Assembly (NCBI GenBank): GCA_949825045.1
Contig: OX463836.1
Span: 12,479,829 to 12,543,828, forward strand
Reading direction: 5' to 3'
DNA length: 64,000 nt
DNA from: Argyresthia goedartella
Lineage: Eukaryota > Arthropoda > Insecta > Lepidoptera > Argyresthiidae
The notes under the pieces were generated by a model that saw only the letters and a program-made list of their open reading frames with translations, had not been told where the DNA came from and did no database searches. The translations under genes and the position numbers were made by a program. Shown piece after piece: positions 10,865 through 64,000 of the stretch. Numbering within the stretch: the first letter of the stretch is position 1; every line of letters begins with the position of its first letter.

Positions 10865-11102
10865 ATGGGTGGGTATTTACTTACTTGAGCTATTTGCACT
10901 ATAATTTTGTTGTTTAGCTCTCGGATAAGGGTAAGATTAATAAAAACAAGGGATTTTGTTGATAAATAAATGGGTCTAAAGGAAATAATATTAAAATGAA
11001 GTATTTTTGTGAAAAATATGTCTATTTGACGTGACAGCTGACCATAGATTAAATTTAAATATAAATAAATATAATGTACTTTGGTGAAAATAATTATCTC
11101 AT

Positions 11103-11170
11103 TGGAATACCAAATATGATCAGCACCAGATTCGAACAAGCATCTCCTGCGTAAGAAGCGAGGATAAAAC
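11103..11170 (-). repeat. tRNA-Glu-like sequence, left arm
   Basis: On the minus strand the order is a degenerate A box (CTAGTGG), an anticodon-arm-like CGCTTCTTACGCAGG and a B-box-like GTTCGAATCTGG. It is a degraded inverse copy of the sequence at 11883-11953. The acceptor arm does not pair, so this is not a functional tRNA gene. Confidence 0.65.
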
Positions 11171-11882
11171 CACTAGAATACGAAGCTCAACCGGTATAAA
11201 CCGGCTTATTAAGGTTTACCCTAACATGATTTTGTACACGACTGTACATGTATTGAAATGTATGCATTAAAAATACAACGTTTAACGTTGTATTTTTAAT
11301 GCACTTCTTAAAAGTAAACCAGGTTGACGACGTTCAAGCTGTAATCCTCACCATTGAAACCTTCATGAAAATGAAATTTTAAAATGCTAAAAAATAGTCC
11401 AGAAATAGTCCTAAATATTCCACCAAGAAATAAAATTAGTCCTCTTATAGTTCCGAAGTTATAGCTATAGGTTGGTGAGGATTATTCAAGCTGTAATCCT
11501 CATCTCTCGTGCAAGCAAACAGAATGGCCTATCGGCTTGGTTTGGGTTTCAAAAATTAGTCCAGAAATAGTCCACACGACATGCCAAATTTCAGAAATAG
11601 TCCTTCAACGATTCCAGAGTTATTAAGACATCTTGGTGAGGATTACAGCTTGAACATTTGATAACATCAAATATCTCCGGATCGCCTACGACTTTTAGTT
11701 TGATATTTGGGCCAAAAAAATAGTCCAGAAATAGTCCACCGAAACAATAATAATTTCCACCTGGTTTATTTTGAAGAACTGCATTAAAAATGCAATGTTA
11801 ATTTCCCATACATTTCAATAAATGTACAGTCGTGTACAAAGTAATAATGGGGTAAACCCTAATAAACTGGTTTATACCAATT

Positions 11883-11953
11883 AATCCCCATGGTCTAGTG
11901 GTTTCATACTCGCTTCTCACGCAGGAGATGCGTGTTCGAATCCGGTGCTGGCC
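11883..11953 (+). repeat. tRNA-Glu-like sequence, right arm
   Basis: An A box (TGGTCTAGTGG), an anticodon loop reading TTCTCAC as in tRNA-Glu(CTC) and a B box (GTTCGAATCC) are all present at tRNA spacing. The 5' end TCCCCAT cannot pair with the 3' flank GTGCTGG, so the acceptor stem is absent. It is a tRNA-derived pol III promoter-like module rather than a tRNA gene. Confidence 0.7.
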
Positions 11954-12497
11954 ATATACCATTGAGATAAGTAATTTAATTTAAATTTAAATAAATTTAC
12001 TTTATGCAGACGTTCTTACGGTGATGGAAAACATCGTTAGGCAACCTTTTATCTCCATAGCTGCGGCGATGAGCTAGCCCCCTGTTGTGGGTACCTAACT
12101 GCCTACCTTCCTACAAAGGTACAAATCATCTCACCATTTCCACTCAATATGAGGTTACAATTTTACTACCCCACTGCGCCAGACCGTCTGCGCTATACGA
12201 CAACCAGTGTTGGATTTTTGTGCTTTGAAAAGGATAGCACAAAAATACAAAAAGGATAGTATTTTGTAAAAAAGTACAGTACGCTCTAAAATTAATTTAA
12301 AAATGATGAAAATATTTAAAATAAACATCATTTATACGTAATTTTCATGACTTTACTGCCACTTTCCATAATAATTTAACTCTACTGACTACTCGTTGGG
12401 TAAGAGATCTAATAATTATACTTACTTTATTTTGAATGTTTTTTTTAGATATGATAATAAATCATAATTTATAAGTCAATTACATGTGATTTATATT

Positions 12498-13005
12498 CAG
12501 GCTTTAAAATAAAAGTGTAGTCAAATTAGAGGTTGTTAGAAACATCTTTTTGAACAACTTTCACTATGAAACCGTTTTTATCAGAGCAATTTTATTTTTC
12601 ACCTCTCTATACAGGGTGTTGTTTTGTAAAGTTACGCCCGGGTAAGGGACTATAGTTAGTACCCATCATTATGAATAACTTTCCCCAAGAAATATATGGA
12701 CGCAAACGAAAAAACTTCTTGGATCTCCCATAGTAACATGTAATCAGCTGATCGGTCATTGTAATGAGGGACGACTTTTTTCAATTTGCGACCATATGTT
12801 TCTGGGGGAAAGTTGTTCATAATGATGGGTACTATAGGCGTAACTTTACAAAACAACAGCCTGTATATTCATTTTTGGAAGAGGTTAAAAATAAAGTTGC
12901 TCTGAAGATGTTTCATGGCAAACTATGATGTCCCCACATATACATAAAGTCGTAGTCAAATTTGAAGGGGTTATCCCTTTAAAATTTGACTACACCTTTA
13001 TGCAT
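12498..13005. mobile_element. MITE family A, copy 3, interrupted
   Basis: Outer parts (12498-12611 and 12864-13005) are inverted-repeat related: AAGTGTAGTCAAATT on the left and AATTTGACTACACCTTT on the right. The interior GAGGTTAAAAATAAAGTTGCTC matches the family. The element is split by a second MITE at 12612-12863. Confidence 0.75.
12612..12863. mobile_element. Nested TA-flanked palindromic MITE
   Basis: A 252-bp element bounded by TA on both sides. The ends are 27-bp inverted repeats with one mismatch (left CAGGGTGTTGTTTTGTAAAG). Inside, nearly the whole element is palindromic: TACCCATCATTATGAA and CTTTCCCC recur inverted. A degraded relative is near 63130-63200. TA duplication and length suggest a Tc1/mariner-derived MITE. 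Confidence 0.9.
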
Positions 13006-13009
13006 ACTT

Positions 13010-13832
13010 ATACTCAGGAGGTGCCAATTATTTAGAGATAAGCACTTAATTAAATACCTAAAATTTGAATGATTAAGACTGTAATTAATGGAACAATGTT
13101 TGATGTTATATGATGATTGTACCAATGAACCGACTGTTATTATTGTGATTAAAACTAAGTTATATATATATGTATAACTATAATGACCATACATGGATCT
13201 GTTCTTTTTTAAATTATGTTTGTGAGTACAGAAGCAAGCATGTTATAGCATATAATAGCATATAAGCAGAAGTAAGCACACATTGACTGTCAATTCTTAA
13301 CACTTTCCTCCATTGCAGTTGTCATGTACTGATTGACGTGATTTTTAAACACTCGTGCCTTAATTTCCACCGAAAAATGCTTTAAGATGTCTTTAAAAGT
13401 TTCGGCAAAATCGTATTTCGAGGAAATTTTGCCAGCGCGTTCACGATACTAATTCCGCCATTGTTGTTTACATCTTAGCTCAACTATATAAATATATAAC
13501 ATATATATCATACCTACAACCGGGGCTCGAAGATCCGTTCAAAATCCAAATCGCTGTCACGCACTTATGTACAACAAAAAACTAATTTAAGATTCAGCCT
13601 TCTAAGGGCTTTTGACAGCCGTTAAATAAAGTTTAAACACAACTTAAGCACAACAAGCAAAAGGCAAGAAACGTACTCAAGCAGGCCAAGCTTATTGCCT
13701 GTCAGCCAGGTCACCCCTAACCATCCGTGTTTTATTAAGGTTGTATTTAAACTGTATTTAGCGGTTATCAAAACTCTGGTGTAACTCCGGCTAAATGTTT
13801 ATGTTCTCCCATAAAAGTTAAGTGTTGTGAAC
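13010..13832. other. AT-rich, no gene recognised
   Basis: No coding region, RNA gene or element end could be supported. TATATA runs occur near 13160 and 13490. Confidence 0.4.
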
Positions 13833-13875
13833 GTGAGGGACAGAGCTATGCGCTATATATAGCTCTGTCCCTCAC
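13833..13875. repeat. 17-bp perfect hairpin
   Basis: GTGAGGGACAGAGCTAT (13833-13849) is followed after 9 bases by its exact reverse complement (13859-13875). Function unknown; it may be the remnant of a foldback element. Confidence 0.85.
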
Positions 13876-13929
13876 TATCCTACACTATTACACTACCGTT
13901 AGTTTTCAGAGATTAAAAGCAGGCCCTTT

Positions 13930-14715
13930 GATTGAATTAACCGATATAAACCGGTTTATTAGGGTTTACCCCATTATTATTTTATACACGACTGTACATG
14001 TATTTAAATGTATGGGAAATTAAACATTGTATTTTAATGCACTTCTTCAAAGTAAACCAGGTGGAAATCATTATTGTTTCGGTGGACTATTTCTGGACTA
14101 TTTTTGGGCTCAAATTTCAAACTAAATGTTGTAGGCGTTCCGAAGATATTTGATGATATCAAATGTTCAAGCTGTAATCCTCACCAAGATGTCTTAATTT
14201 CTCTGGAATCGTTGAAGGACTAATTCTGGATTTGGCATGACGTGTGGACTATTTATGGACTAATTTTTGAAACCTAAACCAAGTCGATAGGTCCATCCGT
14301 TTGCTATGCGAGAGATGAGGATTACAGCTTGACGTCAAGCTGCAATTCTCACCAACCTATAGCTATAACTTCGGAACTATAAGAGGACTATTTTTCTTTC
14401 TTTCTGGACTATTTAGGACTATTTCTGGATTATTTTTTGGCAGTGTCAAATTTCATTTTCATGCAGGTTTCAACGGTGAGGATTACAGCTTGAAGGTCGT
14501 CCAGGTTGGACTATTTTTGCCAAAACTGGCACAAATTTCAAACTGTAAATCGTAGGTGTTCAAGCTGTAATCTTCACCAACCTGTAGCCATAAATTCGAC
14601 ACTATAAGTGGACTAATTTTCTTTCTTGTGGACTATTTCGGTACTATTTTTAGCAGTGTCAAATTTCATTTTCATGAAGGTTTCAATGGGGAGGATTACA
14701 GCTTGAGGGTCGTGA
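13930..14715 (-). repeat. Foldback family F1, second long copy
   Basis: Starts with ATAAACCGGTTTATTAGGG and GTACAGTCG-complement motifs as in the 11.0-12.0 kb palindrome, then carries at least four AAGCTGTAATCCTCACC-type blocks in both directions and many GGACTATTT blocks. The tRNA-like arms are absent. No coding capacity. Confidence 0.8.
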
Positions 14716-14719
14716 TTCT

Positions 14720-15350
14720 AGTGAAATTTTGTGAGAATGAATTAGATTTTTTGGTCTATCCAGTTTTAGGATTTTTTCAAAATGTCGTATGTCGTATCAA
14801 TATCTTAGAATTTTATTACTTCACGAAATAGCCGACCATGGATTGACTATATTATGAAATAGCCAACCATTTCACAACGTAGTCAATTATTTCATGAAAT
14901 TATCAGAAAGGGTTGAATTTCACGAAAACATGTATTTTAAAAGCATTTGTATTCAGTACGTGTTTTTTTGTGTTATACATGCGACCTAACACGAAGACTA
15001 TTCGTGGGCTTCGCTGCGCCCGCTCCCTTTAGTCTTCACCTAAGCTACCGCAGTGTTTAACCATAAAATATTTCTTCGTTCAATGAAAGTTCTAATTAAA
15101 CCATGGTTAACTACTTGCATCAAATTCTACGATATTGCTACGACAGATATTGGTGCTATTGTAGCTTCTTCTTTCACACTCCATGAACGTTGCATTCATA
15201 AGTTTGTATGTAGTATTGAAAGAAGATGTAGTCGGGTTATTTCGTTCGGGTTAAAATCCACTTGTTCATCATTCACGTGGTCGGGGCTCGGGGGTGTGAG
15301 GGAACGCAGTGTCGCTCGCGAGCTCGACAGCTCACAGCGCCACTAGTTTA
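14720..15350 (+). repeat. Diverged dispersed repeats
   Basis: 14722-14800 and 15160-15350 resemble 6118-6200 and 6410-6560 (GTGAAATTTTGTGAG; CATAAGTTTGTATG; GCTCGCGAGCTC). 14985-15055 holds the TTCACCTAAGCTACCGCAG motif also found at 33180, 35110 and 52630. No gene. Confidence 0.6.
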
Positions 15351-15359
15351 TATTTGTAA

Positions 15360-17135
15360 GAGACAATTATAAAAAATAGTTCAATAAGTACCTACCTAAG
15401 ATAAACAAAAACTCACTTTTGTGGTACTATTTATTTATTACCGATTTCTCTTTCTGTGGACACTTACACACACCTAGATAGAATCTTATTATAAATTAAA
15501 ATTATTGCTGTAGTACACGCTAATCTCTATATATCTACTTTTATGTGATGATGATTCATATTTCCTATAATATGTATTATACTTAGACCTAAGAGATTCA
15601 ATTGTATTTTGAAACATAGAGTCTAAGTTTCCGTTCTGCCGTGGCTTATTTTATTACGCGAATAAAAAAAACATATTTTTTCATGATTACGAGGGACCTG
15701 GCCATTCAAAATCATAAACAATAATAAAACATACACATACTTAGAAACATAGAAAAGTCAACATGAAATAAGTTTACAGAATTGGAGTCCGAGACTTATC
15801 CATGGTACCAGCCATCTCATGACGTTGTAGGAAATAAATAAAAAATAAAAACCAAATATGTAATATTACTTGACAGGATACAAAACAAGATATACAATTA
15901 AATGAATCCCCTATTGTCCTGGTGAATGTATGACAACATTAATAAATATACTTAAATATGGCAAGATATTTAGTCTAGATTTTTAATTCTGAAGTTTTAA
16001 AATAAAATCTTTCTACTGTGACTCTTATAATAATGACATTATTTTTTACTTAAATAAAATAACCCATTATTTTTCAAAACACTCTAAAGGACATGGCTAA
16101 ATAATTATAACACAATCTTGGTTCCAATTAATTAGAAAAGATGTGCCATGCTGTACATATAACATGTACTTCTAAAAAAATAAGACGTATTTTTAACACC
16201 ATTGGGCAATATGATCGGAGAAATATTACATTTGCGTTTCTTTGTTTGTTGACATTAAAATAATTACTCTTCAAGTTGCAAATTGTAGTGTTACCAGGGT
16301 TTATGGGTATATAGCAGGTGTATGGCAAATGGTGTTAAAAATACCGATATTAACTATTTCCTTATAATAATTAAGTACTGGCATGGAATGTATATTAAAA
16401 CATTACAATTTCAAATAAAAATAATATCTACTTGAGTATTATTGAGCCTACTTCGTCCATTCAACAAAACATTATAAATTAACGCTAAAATATAAAAAAT
16501 AAAGCTGAAAAATACATTGTTTTATTTTTTCTAAAATCATACCTTGATTTGTTACAAATAATAAACTAAAAAAACATGACCTACTACCACTTAGTCTCTT
16601 ACTTACTCTAAAAGTAAGTAAAAAGTTATATAAAATAAAAAATAATTACTATGTATTTATTTAAATCAATTCCTCATCTAACAGTAAAAAACTTAAAAAA
16701 ATAAACTTAAGAATACTTTAGACTTGTATTCAGCTTAAAGGAACTGTCATGCAAGATGCTGTGGAATCAGATCATTCAGAACAAATATTATTATAAAAAA
16801 ATCTCAAAATAAAAAATACTACAGAGTATGATGCAAATGTTTCAAAATATACATTATTATAATACAATTTAATTATCCATTTACGGACGGACATACATTT
16901 TATTAATTGCACTTGTTTAGGAATGTGTTTTTACCAGATATTCAATACATATATAATAAATAAAATAATAATTTTTATAATATTTGACATCGATTATTCT
17001 TTATTCAAAATTATTTACCTATTTTTGCATAATTTCGATAGTAATGCTTAACGTCAATTTCATATCAATGTGACATAAATATGTAACTATTATGTGTTTA
17101 AAAGATGATGATAATTTCTAAGCAGGTTTTTTTTC
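15360..17135. other. AT-rich desert, no gene recognised
   Basis: About 1.8 kb of strongly AT-rich sequence with no coding potential, no recognised repeat family and no paired ends. It is the intergenic flank 3' of Myrf. Confidence 0.5.
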
Positions 17136-17136
17136 A

Positions 17137-17640
17137 AAATCCAATAGCTGGCGCTTTAGAGTCCCCATCTAGTTATTTGTTTCGCGCATGATGATTGTGG
17201 TATTTAGGGTGTAACAGAAAGGCATAGTCATATTTTAGGGGAATGGGTAATCATTCTGACCAACTTTCACTATAAACCAGATACATACATATATATACTA
17301 TACATTTTGGTCCGGACGGTCAGCTATTTTGAATGGAGAACTGAAAAATAAAGTTGCTCTGATCAAATAGATTTTGAAGCGAAATTCGCTTAGAATTATG
17401 TCCCTAACATTCCCTGAAATATGACTAACCCTTCTTTTACACCCTTTACATCGGTAAAGGACATTTATAAAAACAAAATATGTTCCGTTCGTAATAATAA
17501 AGTACCCTAAAGTGTCACGTTAGCGAGATAATTACAAGTAAATATTGATATCTAAAAATGTATTGTATGCATCCAAAAAAAAAAACCAGATTAATCGAGA
17601 TGGGGCATCTACAGCGCCGGCTATTGGATTAAAAAAAAGC
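17137..17640. mobile_element. TIR element carrying a nested MITE
   Basis: The left end (TCAAAATCCAATAGCTGGCG) and the right end (CGCCGGCTATTGGATT) are imperfect inverted repeats of about 45 bp, extending through CCCCATCT. The interior is largely a family A MITE, so one element has been hit by another. Confidence 0.75.
17216..17455. mobile_element. MITE family A, copy 2
   Basis: Left end AGGGTGTAACAGAAAGG and right end CTTCTTTTACACCCT are imperfect inverted repeats. The interior AAATAAAGTTGCTCTGATCA matches copies at 5.2 and 12.5 kb. Confidence 0.8.
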
Positions 17641-17685
17641 GTGCTGAAGAATTAAATCATTAATAATCGCATAATATTAACAGAT

Positions 17686-17691
17686 TTTATT
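17686..17691 (-). terminator. Candidate Myrf polyadenylation signal
   Basis: An AATAAA hexamer on the minus strand, about 120 bases after the Myrf stop codon. It is the first good candidate downstream; use is inferred from position only. Confidence 0.45.
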
Positions 17692-17811
17692 TGGACATAA
17701 GGTCAGTGCGCACTTACGGTGCGAACGTGTAGTGCGTGTTTGACTACCTAGTCAAATACCATAAGGTGAATAATAGATATTTGGATAGTTCTCATTGTAC
17801 TATGGGAAGTT

Positions 17812-62257
<44,446 letters not shown>

Positions 62258-62377
62258 CTGTGGAAGAGATGGCGTTTATAAATAGGTATACTAAAGAATG
62301 TTGCACAAATAGGTTAAGGCTGGGCACCCCATGAACATACTTTAGAGGAATAGGACGCAAATGTAAAAAAAAACGGC

Positions 62378-62600
62378 CAAGTGCGAGCTGAACTCGTGCA
62401 CCAAGGGCCCCGCATACGATTTGTGCGGGGCCCTTGGTGCACGAGTTCAACTGCACTTTTTTGTGAAGGAACTACAAATTTACAGTTTTCAGATACCTTT
62501 ACTTGTATAATACTAGGTCCGTGCCAAATTTCATGATTCTAGCTCAACGAGAAGTCTCCTATTGGTTTTGATTCCCTTGCGAGTGTCAAGTAAATTCAGC
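62378..62600 (+). repeat. Dispersed repeat with 25-bp perfect hairpin
   Basis: AACGGCCAAGTGCGAGC is the start of a very widespread arthropod repeat. Here GAACTCGTGCACCAAGGG and on (62390-62414) is mirrored exactly at 62424-62448 with a 9-base loop, an inverted duplication of its start. GGTCCGTGCCAAATTTCATG follows, and a GACA microsatellite is at 62717-62750. Confidence 0.85.
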
Positions 62601-63230
62601 AAAATGTTGAACTAAATATTTTGATTGCGTGTACCCATAAGTTATTTTTTCCCCAACTTTTAAGAAACCACGGACACGTTCCAACCACCTCACGTTCCAA
62701 CCACCAGGGTCTTGACCGACGGACAGACAGACAGACAGGCAGACAGAGAGAAATTAGAAGGTTACGATTTTCCCTTTATTTATTTACGACCTTGCTTCGT
62801 GCCATGAAATTTCATGATTCTAGTCTAGTTCAAGGGGAAATGGCTACTCGTGCGAATGAAAATGAAAATGAAAATCTCTATTTCACTCAAATATCAAGCG
62901 ATTGCAGCAAAATTTGCGTTAGCTATTGCGTTAACCTATAAGTTTGATTTTTCGGGTACCTTTAAAAATAAAAACGGAACCATTATGGAATTACTCGTGT
63001 GTCTGTCCTGAGTTTGTTATAGTAATATAAAACAACCGCATTCTGAACCGGTTAAGTTGAAATTTGTTTAAGTTTTGGAATTTCAAATATATATTTTGCA
63101 TTACTTGAAAATACTTAGTCAAAAAAAAATAGTTTGCGACCATGTGTTTCTTGGGGAAAGTTGGTATTTTCAATAATTGGTACTTTCAATGCCCAATATA
63201 GTCAGCTAATTAAATGTCACCCTTCATACA
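62600..63230. other. No gene recognised upstream of Myrf exon 1
   Basis: A GACAGACAGACAGAC run lies at 62717-62750 and a GAAAATGAAAATGAAAATC triplet-plus repeat at 62858-62876. 63130-63200 resembles part of the MITE at 12612-12863. No upstream Myrf exon is evident. Confidence 0.45.
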
Positions 63231-63233
63231 AGC

Positions 63234-63718
63234 GGTACTGTTTACGATGCGCATTTGGTGCGCACACTGCAATCGTTGTATAATCCCTGGTTTAAATTGT
63301 AAGCACTCAAATACCCCGCATTCTCCCGTGTTCATATAAAACGGCGAAGACGCGCTTACTTCATCTATCTGTCAACTGTCACATGTCATGTCACCCTCCA
63401 ACAATAGAATTTGTTTATTCTCTAGTTTACAGTACTTTACCACCGCTCGCGCGCTACGTTAAAATTAAATTAAAGCAATATGTAGATATTCCAGGAATAA
63501 TTCTTAATTCAATTCAAGTTTCACAACAGATACCAAATGTCAATTTGCCATTTCCACACACACTGCACTACCTCTTTTTCGTGAGCGCTGTGTGCACGCT
63601 ATTATGACGTCACTCATGAGGTCACAACGTTCACGCTGGTGAATTGTATGGGCATTATGAACCGACCTATAGCGCGCTAACAACGCAAATAGCGCTCGTA
63701 AGCGCATTGTAAACCGCT
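63234..63718. mobile_element. MITE family V, copy 2
   Basis: Starts GTTTACGATGCGCATTTGGT and ends GCGCATTGTAAACC, inverted ends shared with 32228-32612. About 100 bp longer than copy 1 because of a CACTCATGAGGTCACAACG-containing segment near the right end. Confidence 0.85.
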
Positions 63719-63719
63719 C

Positions 63720-64000
63720 CGAAGGTGTCATTGAATAAACGATTAACGATAAACGAACCTTATACTCAAACTTATTTTTAATATTAAAAAATATTGGGAA
63801 AAAAAAACAAATATGTGACTGAGCGCGCGAGTTAAATGTAGGTACTCTAAATGTAGGCACTGTACCTACGGGCTGCGTTTGTATGAAATGTAGTAGTCGC
63901 TGTGTAGCTTGCAAGCATTGTTCTGTGAGACACTCGTACGTACCCTCAAACCGCTCAAAGTACACCGACACAGCTTGATTGACACTGTCATTACATTGTG
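63720..64000. other. Window edge, nothing supported
   Basis: On the minus strand a stretch ending SVYFERFEG before GTACGTAC looks slightly exon-like, but its phase does not match Myrf exon 1 and there is no start codon context. Left unassigned. Confidence 0.35.

Larger units (their letters stand above)
8333..10900 (-). mobile_element. RLE-type LINE (R2-superfamily-like)
   Basis: A minus-strand non-LTR retrotransposon. Its 3' end is marked by a run of 16 T on the plus strand (8333-8348), i.e. a poly(A) tail, and its coding region extends to 10864. It has no integrase or LTR. An N-terminal zinc finger, a central reverse transcriptase and a C-terminal Cys/His-rich endonuclease-like region place it with LINEs that use a restriction-like endonuclease. 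The 5' end is not defined; an unrelated tRNA-like palindrome begins by about 11040. Unlike R2 proper, it does not sit in 28S rDNA. Confidence 0.78.
11040..12010. mobile_element. Large palindromic element with tRNA-like arms
   Basis: The outer arms are inverted copies: 11040-11240 mirrors about 11820-12010. Each arm holds, from the outside in, an AT-rich tail with TTTAAATTTAA, a tRNA-like sequence transcribed outward, and a block with ATAAACCGG, GGTTTACCC and GTACACGACTGTACAT. The centre (11240-11820) is foldback family F1 with AATAGTCC and AAGCTGTAATCCTCACC motifs in both orientations. A half copy without the tRNA-like part lies at 13930-14715. No coding capacity. Confidence 0.75.

Noticed and set aside
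11883..11953. Functional tRNA-Glu gene
   Set aside because: A and B boxes are present but the acceptor stem does not pair, and a degraded inverse copy sits in the opposite arm of the palindrome.
13833..13875. miRNA precursor call
   Set aside because: Arms of 17 bp with a 9-base loop are too short for a confident precursor, and there is no expression evidence.
63540..63971. Upstream Myrf exon ending SVYFERFEG
   Set aside because: A GTACGT donor follows, but the required phase for joining exon 1 is not met, there is no ATG in context, and the similarity to the Myrf N terminus is too short.

Overview
The window looks like a piece of a lepidopteran (moth or butterfly) chromosome. It is AT-rich, has large introns, and is crowded with fragments of mariner, piggyBac, hAT-like, jockey/CR1/RTE LINE, tRNA-derived SINE and many foldback/MITE families, several of them nested. 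Short motifs in some repeats (a TTAGG-like minisatellite, a SINE tail of ATT triplets, a dispersed GGGGTGGCAGAGG family) fit a moth. The species cannot be fixed from the sequence alone.

One host gene dominates. On the minus strand, 20 exons between 62257 and 17812 join in consistent reading phase into 1177 residues of a myelin regulatory factor (Myrf) protein, the membrane-tethered, self-cleaving transcription factor. In transcription order they encode an acidic/proline-rich N-terminal part (62.3-53.8 kb), the Ndt80-like DNA-binding domain (50.8-47.3 kb), the chaperone-of-endosialidase-type autoprocessing domain with its Ser-Lys dyad (46.7-45.4 kb), a coiled-coil-like segment, a Cys-rich linker and a transmembrane helix split across an intron (44.9-38.0 kb), a low-complexity luminal stretch (36.3-24.8 kb) and the conserved luminal C-terminal domain ending in a TGA stop (21.5-17.8 kb). 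The first coding exon(s) must lie beyond 62257 and were not found before the window ends.

The most unusual signal is inside this gene. At least four Myrf exons have decayed second copies (one has two) in the intron immediately downstream of the parent exon: near 58.85, 47.7, 48.05, 25.5 and 19.27 kb. The copies keep the exon's 3' part and usually the splice-donor flank.

Left of the gene (1-17.6 kb) the window holds no recognised host gene. It holds a broken cecropia-type mariner (1.8-3.1 kb), a hAT-like MITE with an 8-bp target duplication (5.9-6.1 kb), a nearly intact minus-strand LINE with a restriction-like-endonuclease C terminus (8.3-10.9 kb), a large palindrome whose two arms carry outward-facing tRNA-like sequences (11.0-12.0 kb), and nested MITEs (12.5-13.0 and 17.1-17.6 kb). 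Inside the Myrf introns are a piggyBac relic (40.6-42.6 kb), four LINE fragments, SINEs, a split 60-bp minisatellite (32.6-35.3 kb), long-TIR elements (51.3-52.9 and 56.5-57.3 kb), a GGTGTC minisatellite cut by a SINE (60.2-60.8 kb) and, on the opposite strand, a possible first exon of a THAP-domain protein (59.3 kb).
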